Shown piece after piece: positions 19,930-31,100 of a stretch of DNA of 64,000 nt (its first letter is position 1; every line of letters starts with the position of its first letter). This DNA is from Arion vulgaris (taxonomy: Eukaryota; Mollusca; Gastropoda; Stylommatophora; Arionidae): positions 27,017,897 through 27,081,896 of the forward strand of contig CM036758.1 of assembly GCA_020796225.1 (NCBI GenBank), in the 5' to 3' direction. The notes beneath the pieces are model-generated. The model searched no databases, had not been told where the DNA came from, and saw only the letters and a list, made by a program, of their open reading frames with translations. The translations under genes and the position numbers were made by a program.

Positions 19930-20610
19930 GTCAAATCAGTGCTTCATTTGGAAGTCTGTGAGAGCAGAGGGGGATAAGTATTGCCACAAAGCTGAAAGTT
20001 TGTCGGATCAACACCCTGTTGTACACCAGTGAGACATGGACAGTGTATAGTAGACATGCTTCTTCTTCTTCACCCCTAGGGAAGCATAGGTCTGCAACCA
20101 AGGCCATCTTTTCCAGATCTCTCCACTCTCTCCCCGTTTTTTGCGTTCCATCTCAAACTCCCGTCTCCAGGTGTTTCTGGGTCTTCCCTTACTTTTATTG
20201 TCCTGGGGTTCCATCGAGAGCCTGTCTCACGATGCTATCAGGGGTTTCCTCATGTGTGTCCTATCCATCGCCGCCATCTCCTGTTCTTGGCTGTGGTTTC
20301 TGTAGCTATCTGGTGTTTTTACGGTGTGGGGTAGCCAGCCCCACGACCAACCTCCTTAGTCGCCTCTTACGACATGCATGACATGTGACAGTGGTTATAT
20401 TCTTTACATCCCCAATTTGGGCCCAGGTAACCACTCGGATAGTAGACATGCATGAGAACTAAATCACTTCCACACAAAACCTGCTCAAAATAAAATGGCA
20501 GGACCGAAGTCTTCATAAGAGTCAAGACTCCAAGTATCTACACTTGTTGCAGAAAGCCCAGGTGAGATGGGTAGGTCATGTAGTGAAGATGGCTGATAAC
20601 GTATCTCAAA
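19930..20610 (+). pseudogene. Decayed LINE RT C-terminus, split by a chimeric insertion
   Basis: Outside the insertion at 20060-20438, the translation gives LLYTSETWTVYSR, then LNHFHTK, IKWQDRS, and LQKAQVRWVGHVVKMADN. This is the typical C-terminal region of a non-LTR RT (SETW, FH..CLR, KWQD, RW.GH motifs). Several frameshifts are present. It is of the same general type as 58640-59150. Confidence 0.75.
20060..20438 (-). mobile_element. SINE-C head fused to LINE 3' end, 13-bp TSD
   Basis: Read on the minus strand, it starts with the shared SINE head and the SINE-C-specific stretch (ctaccccacaccgtaaaaac). At about 20290 it switches to the GRPR-type LINE C-terminus (RRWIGHT, then SKGRPRNTWRREFEM) and ends in a gaagaagaag tail. 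The exact duplication atagtagacatgc at 20047-20059 and 20439-20451 encloses the whole unit, so the fusion entered the genome as one molecule. Confidence 0.88.
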
Positions 20611-21466
20611 ATATTTGATGCAGGCAAATGACCATTTTGTGTATAGAAAAAATGCTTCAATGACACTAGTAAAATGTCTCCAGAATTTTTTTTTACAGAG
20701 ATACTTGCTGAGAATTCCTTGTGTGAGATCGCCAAATGCACTGCAACAACATAGGTTGAGAATCTTCATACAGCTGAGGCGCATAGAAAACATGCTGTAC
20801 GTAAAGACAGCACACAACACCCACATGTCCAGCCCTGATCATGTATGCTGCCCCACTTGTGGTAGGGAATTGTGTTCCTGGATTTACTCTACAGTCACTT
20901 CTGCACACATCAGAGATGTGCAACAACACACATCTGAGAATGTTGTCATCATCACTTTCAATGCATGGCTATTATATAGTTTCAATGCAGTCTTCACATT
21001 TATCAATAGTGTTAAATGTACTACATGTAATTATTTAACATTAGTACTGGAAGACAAATTTCTGTCATGAGAGTTTTTGTGTGCCTTGTATTCTAAGCAA
21101 CCCAGCATTGTTTAAGCTACAGCCAATCAGCTCATTGCCATGAAGTATCAAATGTGAGACCAATTGGAAATCTTAAATTGTTTCTTATGACAGAAACTAA
21201 TTGAAAAGTCTCTTGTCTGAATTTCTATCACAAACATAATTTAATTGAGAGGTCTCGCCCGCAGTCCAGAAAAATGAAGTGGAGCAAATCAAACTAAGAA
21301 TACAACCCAGATCATGACAGCATAATTAAGCAGAAAAGCGCAGAACACAAGTCTTCAGACTTTGATAGGGACACCACGGCCATAGGGCACACTTCCATCG
21401 AATGGGTCTCAGTCACCCGTGGAGCACCAAAACATTTCTGTTTGACATATTTCCACAGTGCCTCAA
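20611..21466. other. Intergenic DNA with small LINE-like scraps
   Basis: No host gene is seen. Bases about 21330-21440 (cttccatcgaatgggtctca) resemble 28480-28535, so both probably come from one LINE. The rest is unassigned. Confidence 0.35.
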
Positions 21467-21553
21467 GCATGTGGTGTCGGGGTTTGCAAGGGAAGCAAAG
21501 AATAGTACCACTGCAACCTACAAGGCATGTCGTCATAAGATGCGACATTAGAC
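21467..21553 (+). repeat. SINE-B head fragment
   Basis: catgtggtgtcggggt, then caaagaatagtaccactgca and a degraded core (gtcgtcataagatgcgac). The 3' body is missing. Confidence 0.65.
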
Positions 21554-22504
21554 CTCAACTACCAGGTAAAAGAATCAACTATCTCAAACCTGTTGTTGCT
21601 GATGACTGTGCCTCTTACTCAACTCTCAAATAAAGAAATGGTTAATGACAAGTTCTCAATGGCCTGTGATAGGTTGCCTCCTACAATTAACACCAAACAG
21701 AGGTCTGTTCCAGCCTCGCCTAGAAGACAGTATTACGTCATTGATCAACATTGACACCAGCGCCTTCCAGTCAACGGGCAACTTTTGCTTATCTTGGCAG
21801 CTCTCCATCCAGTCGCAAACATAGATTCTGAGGTCCACAAAGATATCCAAAGCCAAGTCTGCGCTTTGAAGGTTACATGTCACTGTAGGAACGTAAGGGG
21901 ATAAGTAAGTCACAAAGCTGAGTTTAACTAGGCCTGGCTAACCAGCGCTGTAGAGAGACATGGTCAAGAGGAGCAGCAAGAAAAGTTAAACCATTTACCA
22001 AAGCTTCTCTTTCTTACTTCTACTTAATCCAATTTCCTAGTCACTGGCTTGGACTTTTATGCCTCTGTCGCAACTAGCGCAGAGCCCACGTAGAGATGCG
22101 TGTCCAGTTCCCTTCCATCATGCCTCCATGTTGTCCGTGGTCTGCCTTTCTTTCTTCCCTGGTGTCCAAGATGAGGCTATGCTTAGGCATTTCTTGTCAT
22201 TCTCAGAATATGTCAGGGCCATTTCATCTCTCTTGAGTAATGTCAATATTGATCTGTCTTGCTTCGGGGAATTGTTATGGACATTTTTACTGGCAAATGA
22301 TTCCTCAAGATTCTGCAGAAGACAAGAGGGTGAAACTGACAAACCTGCTAGTATCTCCTTTAACATCCTCCAACAACTCATCCAAGTAAAGCAAAATAAA
22401 ACATGTGAGTAGAGTTTAAGCTTTTGGTCCTATTGTAGATTTGACTCCATACTGGTTTCATTCACAAAAGCGGATTCTGGCCTACTCGACGTGAATTATA
22501 TCTT
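21554..22504. other. Unassigned intergenic DNA
   Basis: Several medium-length frames occur on both strands, but none shows a recognisable domain. Parts of 22050-22400 look like the reverse strand of an old LINE C-terminus, which I cannot confirm. Confidence 0.3.
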
Positions 22505-22790
22505 CTCTGAGCAACCATGTTAGTTCAGTACCACGACAAGATATGTAAACTGCTCAACCCTTTCCAGTGTTTCATCTTCTAACATTACTGGTTGTTGTTT
22601 CACTGGGTTTGTATAATTTTGTTTTCCGAGGACAAGCTGTCTACGCAGAATACTAAAAAAACTGAGAGACAAAATTCTAGACAGCGGTCCCCACAAACAA
22701 CATCCCAAGCTTCAAACACCTAAGTTGCAGAAGGCCCAACTGAGATGGGCAGTCGTTGCTTCAATGCCTGATAAACATCCCAAAAACAGG
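22505..22790. pseudogene. Decayed LINE fragments on both strands
   Basis: The minus strand at about 22520-22630 gives LEDETLERVEQFTYL, a known lead-in to the YLG motif of non-LTR RTs. The + strand at about 22720-22790 gives LQKAQLRWA and MPDKHP, as in the RW.GH region. This suggests a rearranged relic. Confidence 0.5.
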
Positions 22791-23159
22791 GAGATGATGA
22801 TGCTTTGGAAAAGGTAGACGTTACTGTGGACAGAAAAATGCAAAGACACCTAAGTGTTCTGAATGCTCTATAGACAATCGTGTGGGAATCCCTGAGATGC
22901 AAATTGGCGCTGTAACATACAAAGTGAACCAATAGTTGAGAATCATCGTGTTGAGTCACAGAGAAAGCGAGCAGCCTAAAGACAGAGCACAACACGACAT
23001 GTCTAACCTTGATCAGTAGGCTCACCTGTGTCGGGATCTGTTCTAGGATCGACTTACAGTCCCTTCCTGCAACACACAGAAGGTGCAAACAGACAGTCTG
23101 AGATTTTTCATCATAACGCATGGTGGCTATTATAGGAAGCTAGCCTAGTATATAAAAAA

Positions 23160-23270
23160 CATTGCAGAAATTGGATGTGCTGGCACAATGTACAATCACT
23201 CTTAGGCTCAGATCACATACAAATCACAAGAGTGGTTAACATGTGGTCGATATGGAGCGTCTCAAGAAGA
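23160..23270 (+). repeat. SINE-B 3' half
   Basis: gatgtgctggcacaatgtac to gatatggagcgtctcaagaag. It is the same block as in 26600-26737. The 5' half is absent. Confidence 0.7.
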
Positions 23271-23577
23271 CACACTGCCTAAATTTTCGATACAATCGAG
23301 CTTGTCTTATTCAAGAATATCATTTCATGCAATGTTTGCGACTGGTCTATCTTGATACATCTGTTTGATCTTACTTACTCTCATCTGCACTTCTCTGAAT
23401 CATGAGAGTTTTCTTTATTTAGTACATTCGACACTATAATTTCATTCATTAGAACACATTACGATATATTACTGTTAGATTTGCATGGAAACCCCCCCAA
23501 AAAAGAAGTCACTACATGTTTCAATATAAAGTACCTGCAGAAAATTTTTATTTCAGCAATAGAATGTTAAAGAGGTA

Positions 23578-23990
23578 CAGTAAATTGCAAACAGTCATTA
23601 ACTGGTGCCTGCACACAATAGAGGGACTGAGATGGTATGGTCCCAAATGAGGAGCTTATGAAGAGAACGAGACATATACCAGTGAACCAAGAGGTCTTCT
23701 TCTTTGCATTCGTTCTTACGACCAATTTTAATCACTCTTTGTGATATGTTTGATCTTGACAAGAACGTGTATACGTTGCACATTGGTTTGGTAGGCCCCT
23801 AAGCGCACAGACCTCTACACGTTTAGGACACGTGCATCCGATTTCAGCCAAAACCAAGAGGTGAAAAAAAAATGCTTGTGCTGGATAGGACACACCTTGA
23901 GAAAACCAGAGAGGAATATAAGTAGGGCCCTTTCCTGGAACATGCAGGGAAAGAAAAAGAGGGAAGTCTAGAAATACATGCTAACAGGAA
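23578..23990 (+). pseudogene. LINE fragment (GRPR-type), split by SINE-A
   Basis: Left of the SINE it reads LQTVINWCLHTIEGLRWYG. Right of it, it reads CLCWIGHTLRKPERNIS and ALSWNMQGKKK. With the SINE and one TSD copy removed, the sequence collinearly follows 17920-18150. Confidence 0.75.
23696..23851 (-). mobile_element. SINE-A, 5'-truncated, inserted in a LINE
   Basis: The 3' 156 bp of SINE-A is flanked by aaccaagaggt at 23685-23695 and 23852-23862. The head is missing, so this is a truncated insertion. Confidence 0.88.
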
Positions 23991-24079
23991 TTCTTAACAG
24001 TCGAACATGTTCCTGCAATTGATTTTCACACTCCTGTGTGTTGCCAAGGAGAGCAAGGAATAGTAACACTACAAACTAC

Positions 24080-24420
24080 AAGTAATAACATAGTACTGTA
24101 GTTTTACAAAAACAATGACAATACACAGCAACTTTTCAACCAAAAGGCCTTTATCAAGCAAACGATACAACAGGAGTGACGAATTTCACAGCACACTACA
24201 TATTGACCATCAATACAGCCACAAGAAACGTGATTCAGCGCAGAACATACTACGCGACACAAGACCTATTGTCTCCTGAGACAAAGAGGCCAATGAATGA
24301 ACATATAGACCACGACAGAGATTTTTCAACAGTAATAAAACGGTCATTTTATTACTGTTGGACGGTCTCTGTCGTGGTCTATATGTAGTGTGCTGTGAAA
24401 TTTGTCACCCCTGCTGTACC
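24080..24420. repeat. Complex palindromic repeat
   Basis: A near-perfect hairpin pairs 24302-24340 with 24346-24385 (catatagaccacgacagaga and its complement). Outside it, about 24167-24212 pairs with about 24374-24415 (cacagcacactacatattg / complement). The left part (about 24080-24160) carries the same motif as the fold-back at 18447-18732. Confidence 0.75.
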
Positions 24421-24497
24421 TGTAAGATTTGGCATGAGTTAGTTGAGGATCTATGCTCCAACCAGGGTTAAAAAGGCACAAGAGAAATAGAGAAATG
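24421..24497 (+). pseudogene. LINE 3'-end scrap
   Basis: Reads KIWHELVEDLCSNQG and then a stop, as at the end of the LINE at 17381-18290. Confidence 0.55.
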
Positions 24498-24597
24498 GGT
24501 AGTTTGCTATTCAACGGATCACACAAAAAAACCCCCTAAAACATTCAAATAACAAAATTGCGCAGGTTCCAAAAATATTGTGTTTGCCATCTTTGCT

Positions 24598-24620
24598 ATA
24601 TATATATTATATATATAATT
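24598..24620. repeat. TA-rich simple repeat
   Basis: tatatatattatatatata low-complexity stretch. Confidence 0.7.
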
Positions 24621-24729
24621 CAGAATAAAGGAAAAGAATGATATGTCTGGAATAGATTATGACATGTTATCTATGTTGAAATAACAACACAAAATGATAA
24701 AACAGAGAATGAAGTCTATGTTCTGTATC

Positions 24730-24960
24730 AGCAGATTTGTGTGGGGTCCCTGATAGCAAAGTTGATAACGCTGTGCTAGTGACCATATGCAGCGAAAATT
24801 ATTGGTATGCACACAGGTTGGACTACAGGAAGCTCTGATCCTTTACGTGGGCATCTAAATTACAAGTACCTCTGGAGTCAGAGTAAGGCTCGCCTGAATG
24901 TCGGGAGACACTGGTGTTAAGGAAAGCAAGTCTTCATGCAGAAATCAGTCAGACTAAGCT
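24730..24960 (+). repeat. SINE-D copy
   Basis: tRNA-like head (tgatagcaaagttgataacg), then the family body gtacctctggagtcagagta, and the end aagtcttcatgcagaaatca. The body recurs at 36150-36290 and 52245-52368 in reverse. Confidence 0.6.
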
Positions 24961-25249
24961 TGAAATCAAAGCACTGAGCAATTTTTAAAAAAAGCAGGTT
25001 TGTGGTGAAAGTCATGAGAACAGAACCAGCTACTGGCACAGATAAACCTAAGTATACTGAGCCAAGGGAACCATAAGTATGCATACTCTTCTATATCTGT
25101 TGGGAAGACTGAGCACCTATGGGTCTGCCCGGAGTGCACTGATATCAGTTTAGTAACCAATAAAAAACACTGAGCATCTGGCACACAAAACCCAGAGTCT
25201 ACTTTTGACTATACAAAAAGTAACACATATGTACATAAAACTTAAGAGT

Positions 25250-25345
25250 GGTGAGACAGACTTTTAGACTGAGCTCGTATGGTCGAGGGACACCTGTAAA
25301 AGGGTAATATAGGTCTCACGCAAAAGTCAGTCAGAAGTGCAATAC
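25250..25345 (+). repeat. SINE-D 3' fragment
   Basis: gtatggtcgagggacacctg, then cacgcaaaagtcagtcagaa, matching the SINE-D end. Confidence 0.55.
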
Positions 25346-25384
25346 CAGGCGTCATGACTTTCCGCCTGAATTAACAGAGGACGT

Positions 25385-25640
25385 ACAAGAGAAGAAAAAA
25401 GAACAACTGAACACATTTGAACCTGCTGGAGTTTGGCTGGGGACAGCAAAAGACACGGAGAGCGAACCCAGTGAACGCTGGTTGAAACCGAAAACACCAC
25501 CGAAGGATAAGCACCAGGGCTCCAAATGGTACTGAAGGTTGTGAACGTACACCCGTTCTTGGGGTTAGGCTGTTTATATATAACAATATAATGATAAAAA
25601 CGGCCTTAAGAACGATCGCGAGAGAAAGAACGATCACGAA
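25385..25640 (+). repeat. SINE-C, head-less decayed copy
   Basis: Shares gcgaacccagtgaacgctgg, the aggataagcaccagggctcc block and gatcgcgagagaaagaacg with the complete SINE-C at 55800-56135. The shared head is missing. Confidence 0.65.
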
Positions 25641-25744
25641 AGAGAACACATTTGACATCTGTTTAACAAACTTTTTACTAAGCTGCTCCATATTGTACGC
25701 AATATACTCTTAGTATAGGAAGTGTTTGAAATAGAAAGAGTGTG

Positions 25745-25890
25745 CTGTGAAATGTGAAGACAGAGAGAAGATGGATTCAAGATGTGACTGAAGATCTAGG
25801 CATGACAGCAGCAGAGGTCTGACATATGAGAGAGAAATTCCAAAAGGACTCTTTAGAGTGGCAAAGTTAGGCTTGACAAGTATTTGGCGG
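25745..25890 (+). pseudogene. LINE C-terminal scrap
   Basis: RRRWIQDVTEDLGMTAAEV followed by further C-terminal residues matches the closing segment of the RT frame at 61620-62215 (RRRWLQDIKETMNMTIDEV). Confidence 0.65.
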
Positions 25891-25929
25891 ATGTCGATAT
25901 GTTTAGTATTATCATATTATTTATCACAT

Positions 25930-26107
25930 ATTTATTCTCCTCCAGTTAAAAATGTGTGAAATGAAAATGAAGTTTGCCATTGCTTTCTGAACGGTGAGGT
26001 TTATTTTTACCTTCCGTAAAATCCCACGAAATGAATTTGCTTCAAAACTACCTACCGCGGAGTTTGAATCAGGTACGCATGGGTTGTGATCGAACCCACT
26101 ACCGCCC
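25930..26107 (-). repeat. tRNA-derived SINE (family F)
   Basis: Contains gccattgctttctgaacggt and tttgaatcaggtacgcatgg with a B-box-like element in reverse. It is related to 53955-54110 and to the SINE interrupted at 55800. Confidence 0.6.
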
Positions 26108-26478
26108 ATAATAAATGTATAGGTTACTATTATTCCATTTTGGTGCATACTTTCTTAAAAAATCAGAAGTTTCCTCATTAGTTTTATGGGTGAATCAATT
26201 GATAGGACCATTATCATTGCACTTAGGTGAATAATCATGTGTGCTCTGATCTATTTCTGACACAGGAACATCTTAGTGGCAGTGCAGGAAATCTGTAGGA
26301 CCTCCGAAGATCCCCTATGTAATTTTAAAGATGGTGAAAATTTTTGTCTGAATTTTATTTCAACTGACCATTCTATTTATAGTTTTACACTGTCCTGTCC
26401 GTAATAGCAAAATAAACCCTACAATTCATGTAATTTTTATTTTTCACAATTTGGATACATAGATATGAAAACAAATTT

Positions 26479-26737
26479 ATGCCCGTGTGGTGCCGGTGCC
26501 CACAAGGGGAGCAAAGAATAGTACCACTGCAACCTACAATGCATGTCGTAAGAAGCGACTGATGTAGGCCCTAGCGATGCTACCCTAGTAAATAAAAAGC
26601 AGCGTAGAAATCGGATGTGCTGGCCTAGTTGTAGGCGCATAACTGGCACAACGTACAATCGCTCTTAGGCTCAGATAACATACAAACCACACATAGTGGT
26701 TGACAAGTGGTCAATATGGAGCGTTCGAAGAAGAAGC
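26479..26737 (+). mobile_element. SINE-B full copy with TSD
   Basis: Runs from the head (atgcccgtgtggtgccgg) to the tail (gagcgttcgaagaagaag). The duplication aaacaaattt is at 26469-26478 and 26738-26747. Confidence 0.88.
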
Positions 26738-26939
26738 AAACAAATTTGATTTTGTTTATCTTAGAACATATATTGTGCATCTCAATCGTTGTTCTCGATC
26801 ACCAACTAAAGCAGTCTCCTTTTTTTTTAATTATCTGGCCCGGTGATCATTCATGAGGATCTACAAAAACATGTAACATCAGTAAAAAATATATAAAAAC
26901 CAGTTTTCATACCATGAGGTATGCTAGGAAATACAATTA

Positions 26940-27065
26940 TTTGAGGTGGGTTGACCTGAGAGCCGTGGCGGTCAGAAAAATCTGAATCTCACTGTGGAAT
27001 TTGATCCTTGGACAATGAACATGCGAAACAAATACATTAACCACGACACTATCGTGGCTTTGAAA
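26940..27065 (-). repeat. SINE-E fragment
   Basis: gaggtgggttgacctgagag and ccacgacactatcgtggct are related to 3300-3425. The reverse complement carries a tRNA-like A-box/B-box layout. Confidence 0.5.
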
Positions 27066-27226
27066 GTTGAGGAATAAAGGTTACTTTTCTGCGACAAAGT
27101 ATCAATTTGAATTGTTATAAATAGGTCGCCTCCTGCTGTAAGGGAAAGATTGCTCTAAAAATCTGTTCCCTTAAGACAATCGCTGGAATGGCCAAAATAG
27201 TGGTATATTATTTGTTTGTTTGTGAT

Positions 27227-27232
27227 TTTATT
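27227..27232 (-). terminator. Possible RNF207 polyadenylation signal
   Basis: AATAAA on the minus strand about 216 bp beyond the stop codon. This is a common hexamer in AT-rich DNA, so support is weak. Confidence 0.25.
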
Positions 27233-27447
27233 TTTGTTTTTACAGTCAATTCTGCTTGTCTTGCGAAATAGCTTACTGCAATCTGCCCCATTCAATCATC
27301 CATGAGTCCAACGATATACTTGAAATAGCTGAACACTAAACTATAGGTGAAGCAAAGAAAGTCACTAACTCACAACAAACAGTCCATGCCATTATACCAA
27401 ATAAAGCTGTCAAATCTGTGGTTAGAGCAAGAAATATTTTCAAATTA

Positions 27448-28168
27448 TTAACAATCTGCATTGCTAGTCATCTTCTTAGGGGAGTTGAGCGATTCTTTCT
27501 TTTTGAAGTTTTCCACATCCTTCAGTAAGCTCCGTCTGACATCATTATCTACTTCAATGGATGGCCGATTTTCTTTCCTCTGTGTACTTTCCCTTGTTCT
27601 TCTAGGTCTTCTTTCCACCAGTTGCTTCTGGATGTCTGTAGATGCCTCAGGTGATGTAAATGTTTTAGAAGCAGAGATATCTATTCTAGCAGACTTTGAT
27701 GATGGCTCTGTCTCTTTGGGGAAATCAGCGGTTGATTCAGTGCTCACAGCTAGAGGAATATAGTCATCAGCGTGTCCGTTGCTAGCAGTAGCTGGGAATC
27801 CATTTACCAAGTGATTTTCAGCACAGCCACGACAGTTCAGTGATTGACTATCAGATACAAGGTCTGGTTTATTGCTACAAGTATGTAGTGATGTCAGTGA
27901 AAGTCGTTTGGGTTCGCTAGACTTTGTGCCACAAACACAGTTTTCATGATAAAATTCTATATCCCCTACACAAGCAGAACATGTTTGCACAAGATTTGAA
28001 TTTTCTCCATCCTCCTTGTCAGGTTTTTTCTTTCGTTCACATTTCCCATCGCGGAGTGAGGGCGCTCTAAGTAGTCCTTTAGTTTTGATCAGTTCGTTGT
28101 CTAAAGGATTTGTTCGATTTGCCAGGTTGGTCTGTCTCTCTTCTTCAGCTCCTCGGATGGCATCAACT
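27448..28168 (-). CDS. RNF207: RNF207 exon 15 (last; 239 residues plus stop)
   Basis: The acceptor tctgtttttcag lies at 28169-28180. The first base completes an Arg codon, then VDAIRGAEEERQ. The tail is Ser/Lys/Glu-rich and includes the Cys-rich patch CSACVGDIEFYHENCVCG and a basic RRPRRTRE segment. The stop TAA is at 27448-27450. Confidence 0.92.
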
Positions 28169-31100
28169 CTGAAAAACAGAAAGCAACAACAAAAATTGAA
28201 GCTAGTCTGAAACATCATTAGTAGTAGCAGTACTAAGGAGTAATAACAATGCAGAAGTATATGACCTAACAGACATGGCTAAATGATAGGACCATCAACA
28301 TTGCACATCAGTGAATAACCATGTGTGTTCTGATATCTTTCTTACACAGGAAAATCTCAGCGGCAGAGCATAAACTCCATAATACTGTCACAGGTCCTTG
28401 ATGTACATTTGAGGATGGTGGATATTTTGTAGCAATTTAAATTTGTATTAATGATTTACCCCCATAGGTTTCAGACTTAGAACGGACACTGCAGTCTCAG
28501 AGCACACCTCCATAGAATGGGTCTCAGGGACTCGACTGCCTGCACATATGGAGCACCAAAGCAGTCCCCAAAGCACATCCTGCAAGACTGCCCCAGTCTT
28601 AGCAATGTGAGAATGGAGATCTGACCAACAGAAACAACCCTACAAAACAACCTACGAGGGACCGGTGAAGACCTCAAGTGCAACACCCTGTTTATGACAC
28701 ACACCAGAGTAGTCACAGAGCAGAAGAAGATTCCCATAGGTCAATTTTTGTTGGGTTCTCAACCCACAACTTGGGAAGAAGAACTCAAATAAAAATGGCA
28801 CAATAAACTCACACTCTAAGGTATAAATCACACACAGAAAGTAAAGAAAAGTTTAACAAGCAGTTGCTGTAGACAAAGCAAAGAATAAGAAGATACATGG
28901 TCTTCCCTCCCTTGATCTCAAAAGCTCTATACTCAGATGATCTACTTATCTGCACAGCAGAAAAATCAATAAAAAAAAAAAAATCTACAGAAGCTAAGTT
29001 AAAACATAGCTCTACCAACAGTTAAAACTAAATTAGTTAAAACTACAGATGTGTAATGTAATAGATGAGAGCACACAATCGATGATAATCATGTATTTAT
29101 ACAGACAATCATAAAATTAGCAGTGAGCAAATCAGCCATGGTTGATATATGTATTTATCAGGGGGGTGATTGATAGGTGGTCATGATGCCTTTCACTGCC
29201 TCTGTTATTTTGTGGTTCATGATTTGCCATGTATCTACTGTATTCAATAGCATGTACATGTTATGAGGCACACTTCTGTTTCCGAAATATTTGTTGTTAC
29301 TTGATGAAGTTCATTACTGATGATATATCCACATTTTTCCTGATGTCTTCATTTCTAAGACTTTTTCTTGATACTCCCAGAACTCTGCATGGACACTTCA
29401 TCTCTGTGACTGGAGTTAGTTAATCACTATGCTTAGATATATTATATGGAATGGGGCTGCTACTGTAGATTATTACCAAACTGAATTCATGGAGGCAACT
29501 CATTTTTCTGCTTCATCTTGTGAACATGTGAAACTAACCACAGAAGAGATCTTCAAACGCTTCATATCGACCACTTGTTAACCACTCTTTGTGAGTTGTA
29601 TGTGATCTGAGTCTAAGTGCGATTGTACGTTGTGCCAGTTATGAGCCTACAAGTAAGCCAGCACATCCATTCACTGTGACGCTTTTTTATTTACTAGGGT
29701 AGCTTCCTAGGTCCCTACCTCAGTCGCCTCTTATGACATGCCTTGTAGGTCACAGTGGTACTATTCTTTGTTCCTCTTGCGGCAGTGGCAACACACGAGT
29801 GTCAGAAGAGATCAACCTACAACACTACTTGAATCACACACAATAATATACCTATGTTGACTGTCTGGTTGCACTGCACTAATTTCTTCCAGAAGGGATG
29901 CCATGTGCTGTTCCTGTTCCAAAGTCTGGTTACACTGGCCAAGCCTGAGATAAGCAAATAAAAGAATAAGGTCTTTGAAGCATAACTACTTCTTTAAGAC
30001 TGAAGGTTGCGAAATTGTAAGATTTTACGGCAAACTACTTCTTTCTGAATGAAGGTTGGGAAATTGGAAGGTTGGGAAATTGTAAGATTTTACGGCAAAC
30101 TACTTCTTTCTGACTGAAGGTTGGGAAAATGTAAGATTTTACGGCAAACTAAATTATTGAATTTCTTGATATTGTCATTGTTAACACATTGAGAGTCTTT
30201 CAGAACAGAGGAGTTTCAGGGTTGTGAATCCTAGTTGCTGACCAGATTGAGAGAGATGGGTGTCGATAGTGGTACAGTACGAAAAGAACGACATATCAAA
30301 TATTAAAGAATATTAATTAATCAACATCAAACTGGCGTGTTGGGCCGCTGGTGGTTTTGTTGAGGTGGGGATCAGAGCACATATGGACATGTCCGGAGTA
30401 TTATGATGATAGTCGTCATATAACTAATAATGCATAAAATATTTTTTTTGCAATTACCACTAATTTTAGATTGAGATCCCAAAAATAGTCTGCTGTCTGT
30501 TTCAGTTCAACCATACCGTTTCTTTTTCAAGAGGTATGTATAGATAGATAGCCACATTCATTTTCTCATGTCTGTCTGTAGTGGACAGTATTGAAGGACA
30601 TGTTCTGCAGTCATATCTGTCAACTGATAATGACATCTGGAAAATATCTTGAATTTATTTTAGAAGTGGTGTCTCTTTTGCTGTGGTCGATTTTCAGACA
30701 AAATACTTCTACCTGGTCTCTACAGAACAGTTGATTTTGTTTGCTATAAATTAAAGCATAGTCATAGCATCATACGACCGACTTTTGTGTGAAAGCCAAT
30801 CCTATTAGCCTTTGTGATCAAAGTTTCCTGCTCTACACAACGGGGAGATGGAGTTGGCTTGTGTGTTCTACGGGTCATCAGCAGGATACTAATTTCCCTT
30901 TCCAACCTTCCTAAGAAAGATTAGCCGGCCCCCCCCAACTCTGCTTGATGCACAGCCAGGAGCAGAACACACCTTGTACACCCAGTTTGATAATCAAAAA
31001 GACATTGTGCAGGTATTTGAAAACCAAACATGGTGGGATGTTCTGATGGTATACAAAAATTTGATGGATCACCCATGGTCATCAGAGGCAATGAATACAG

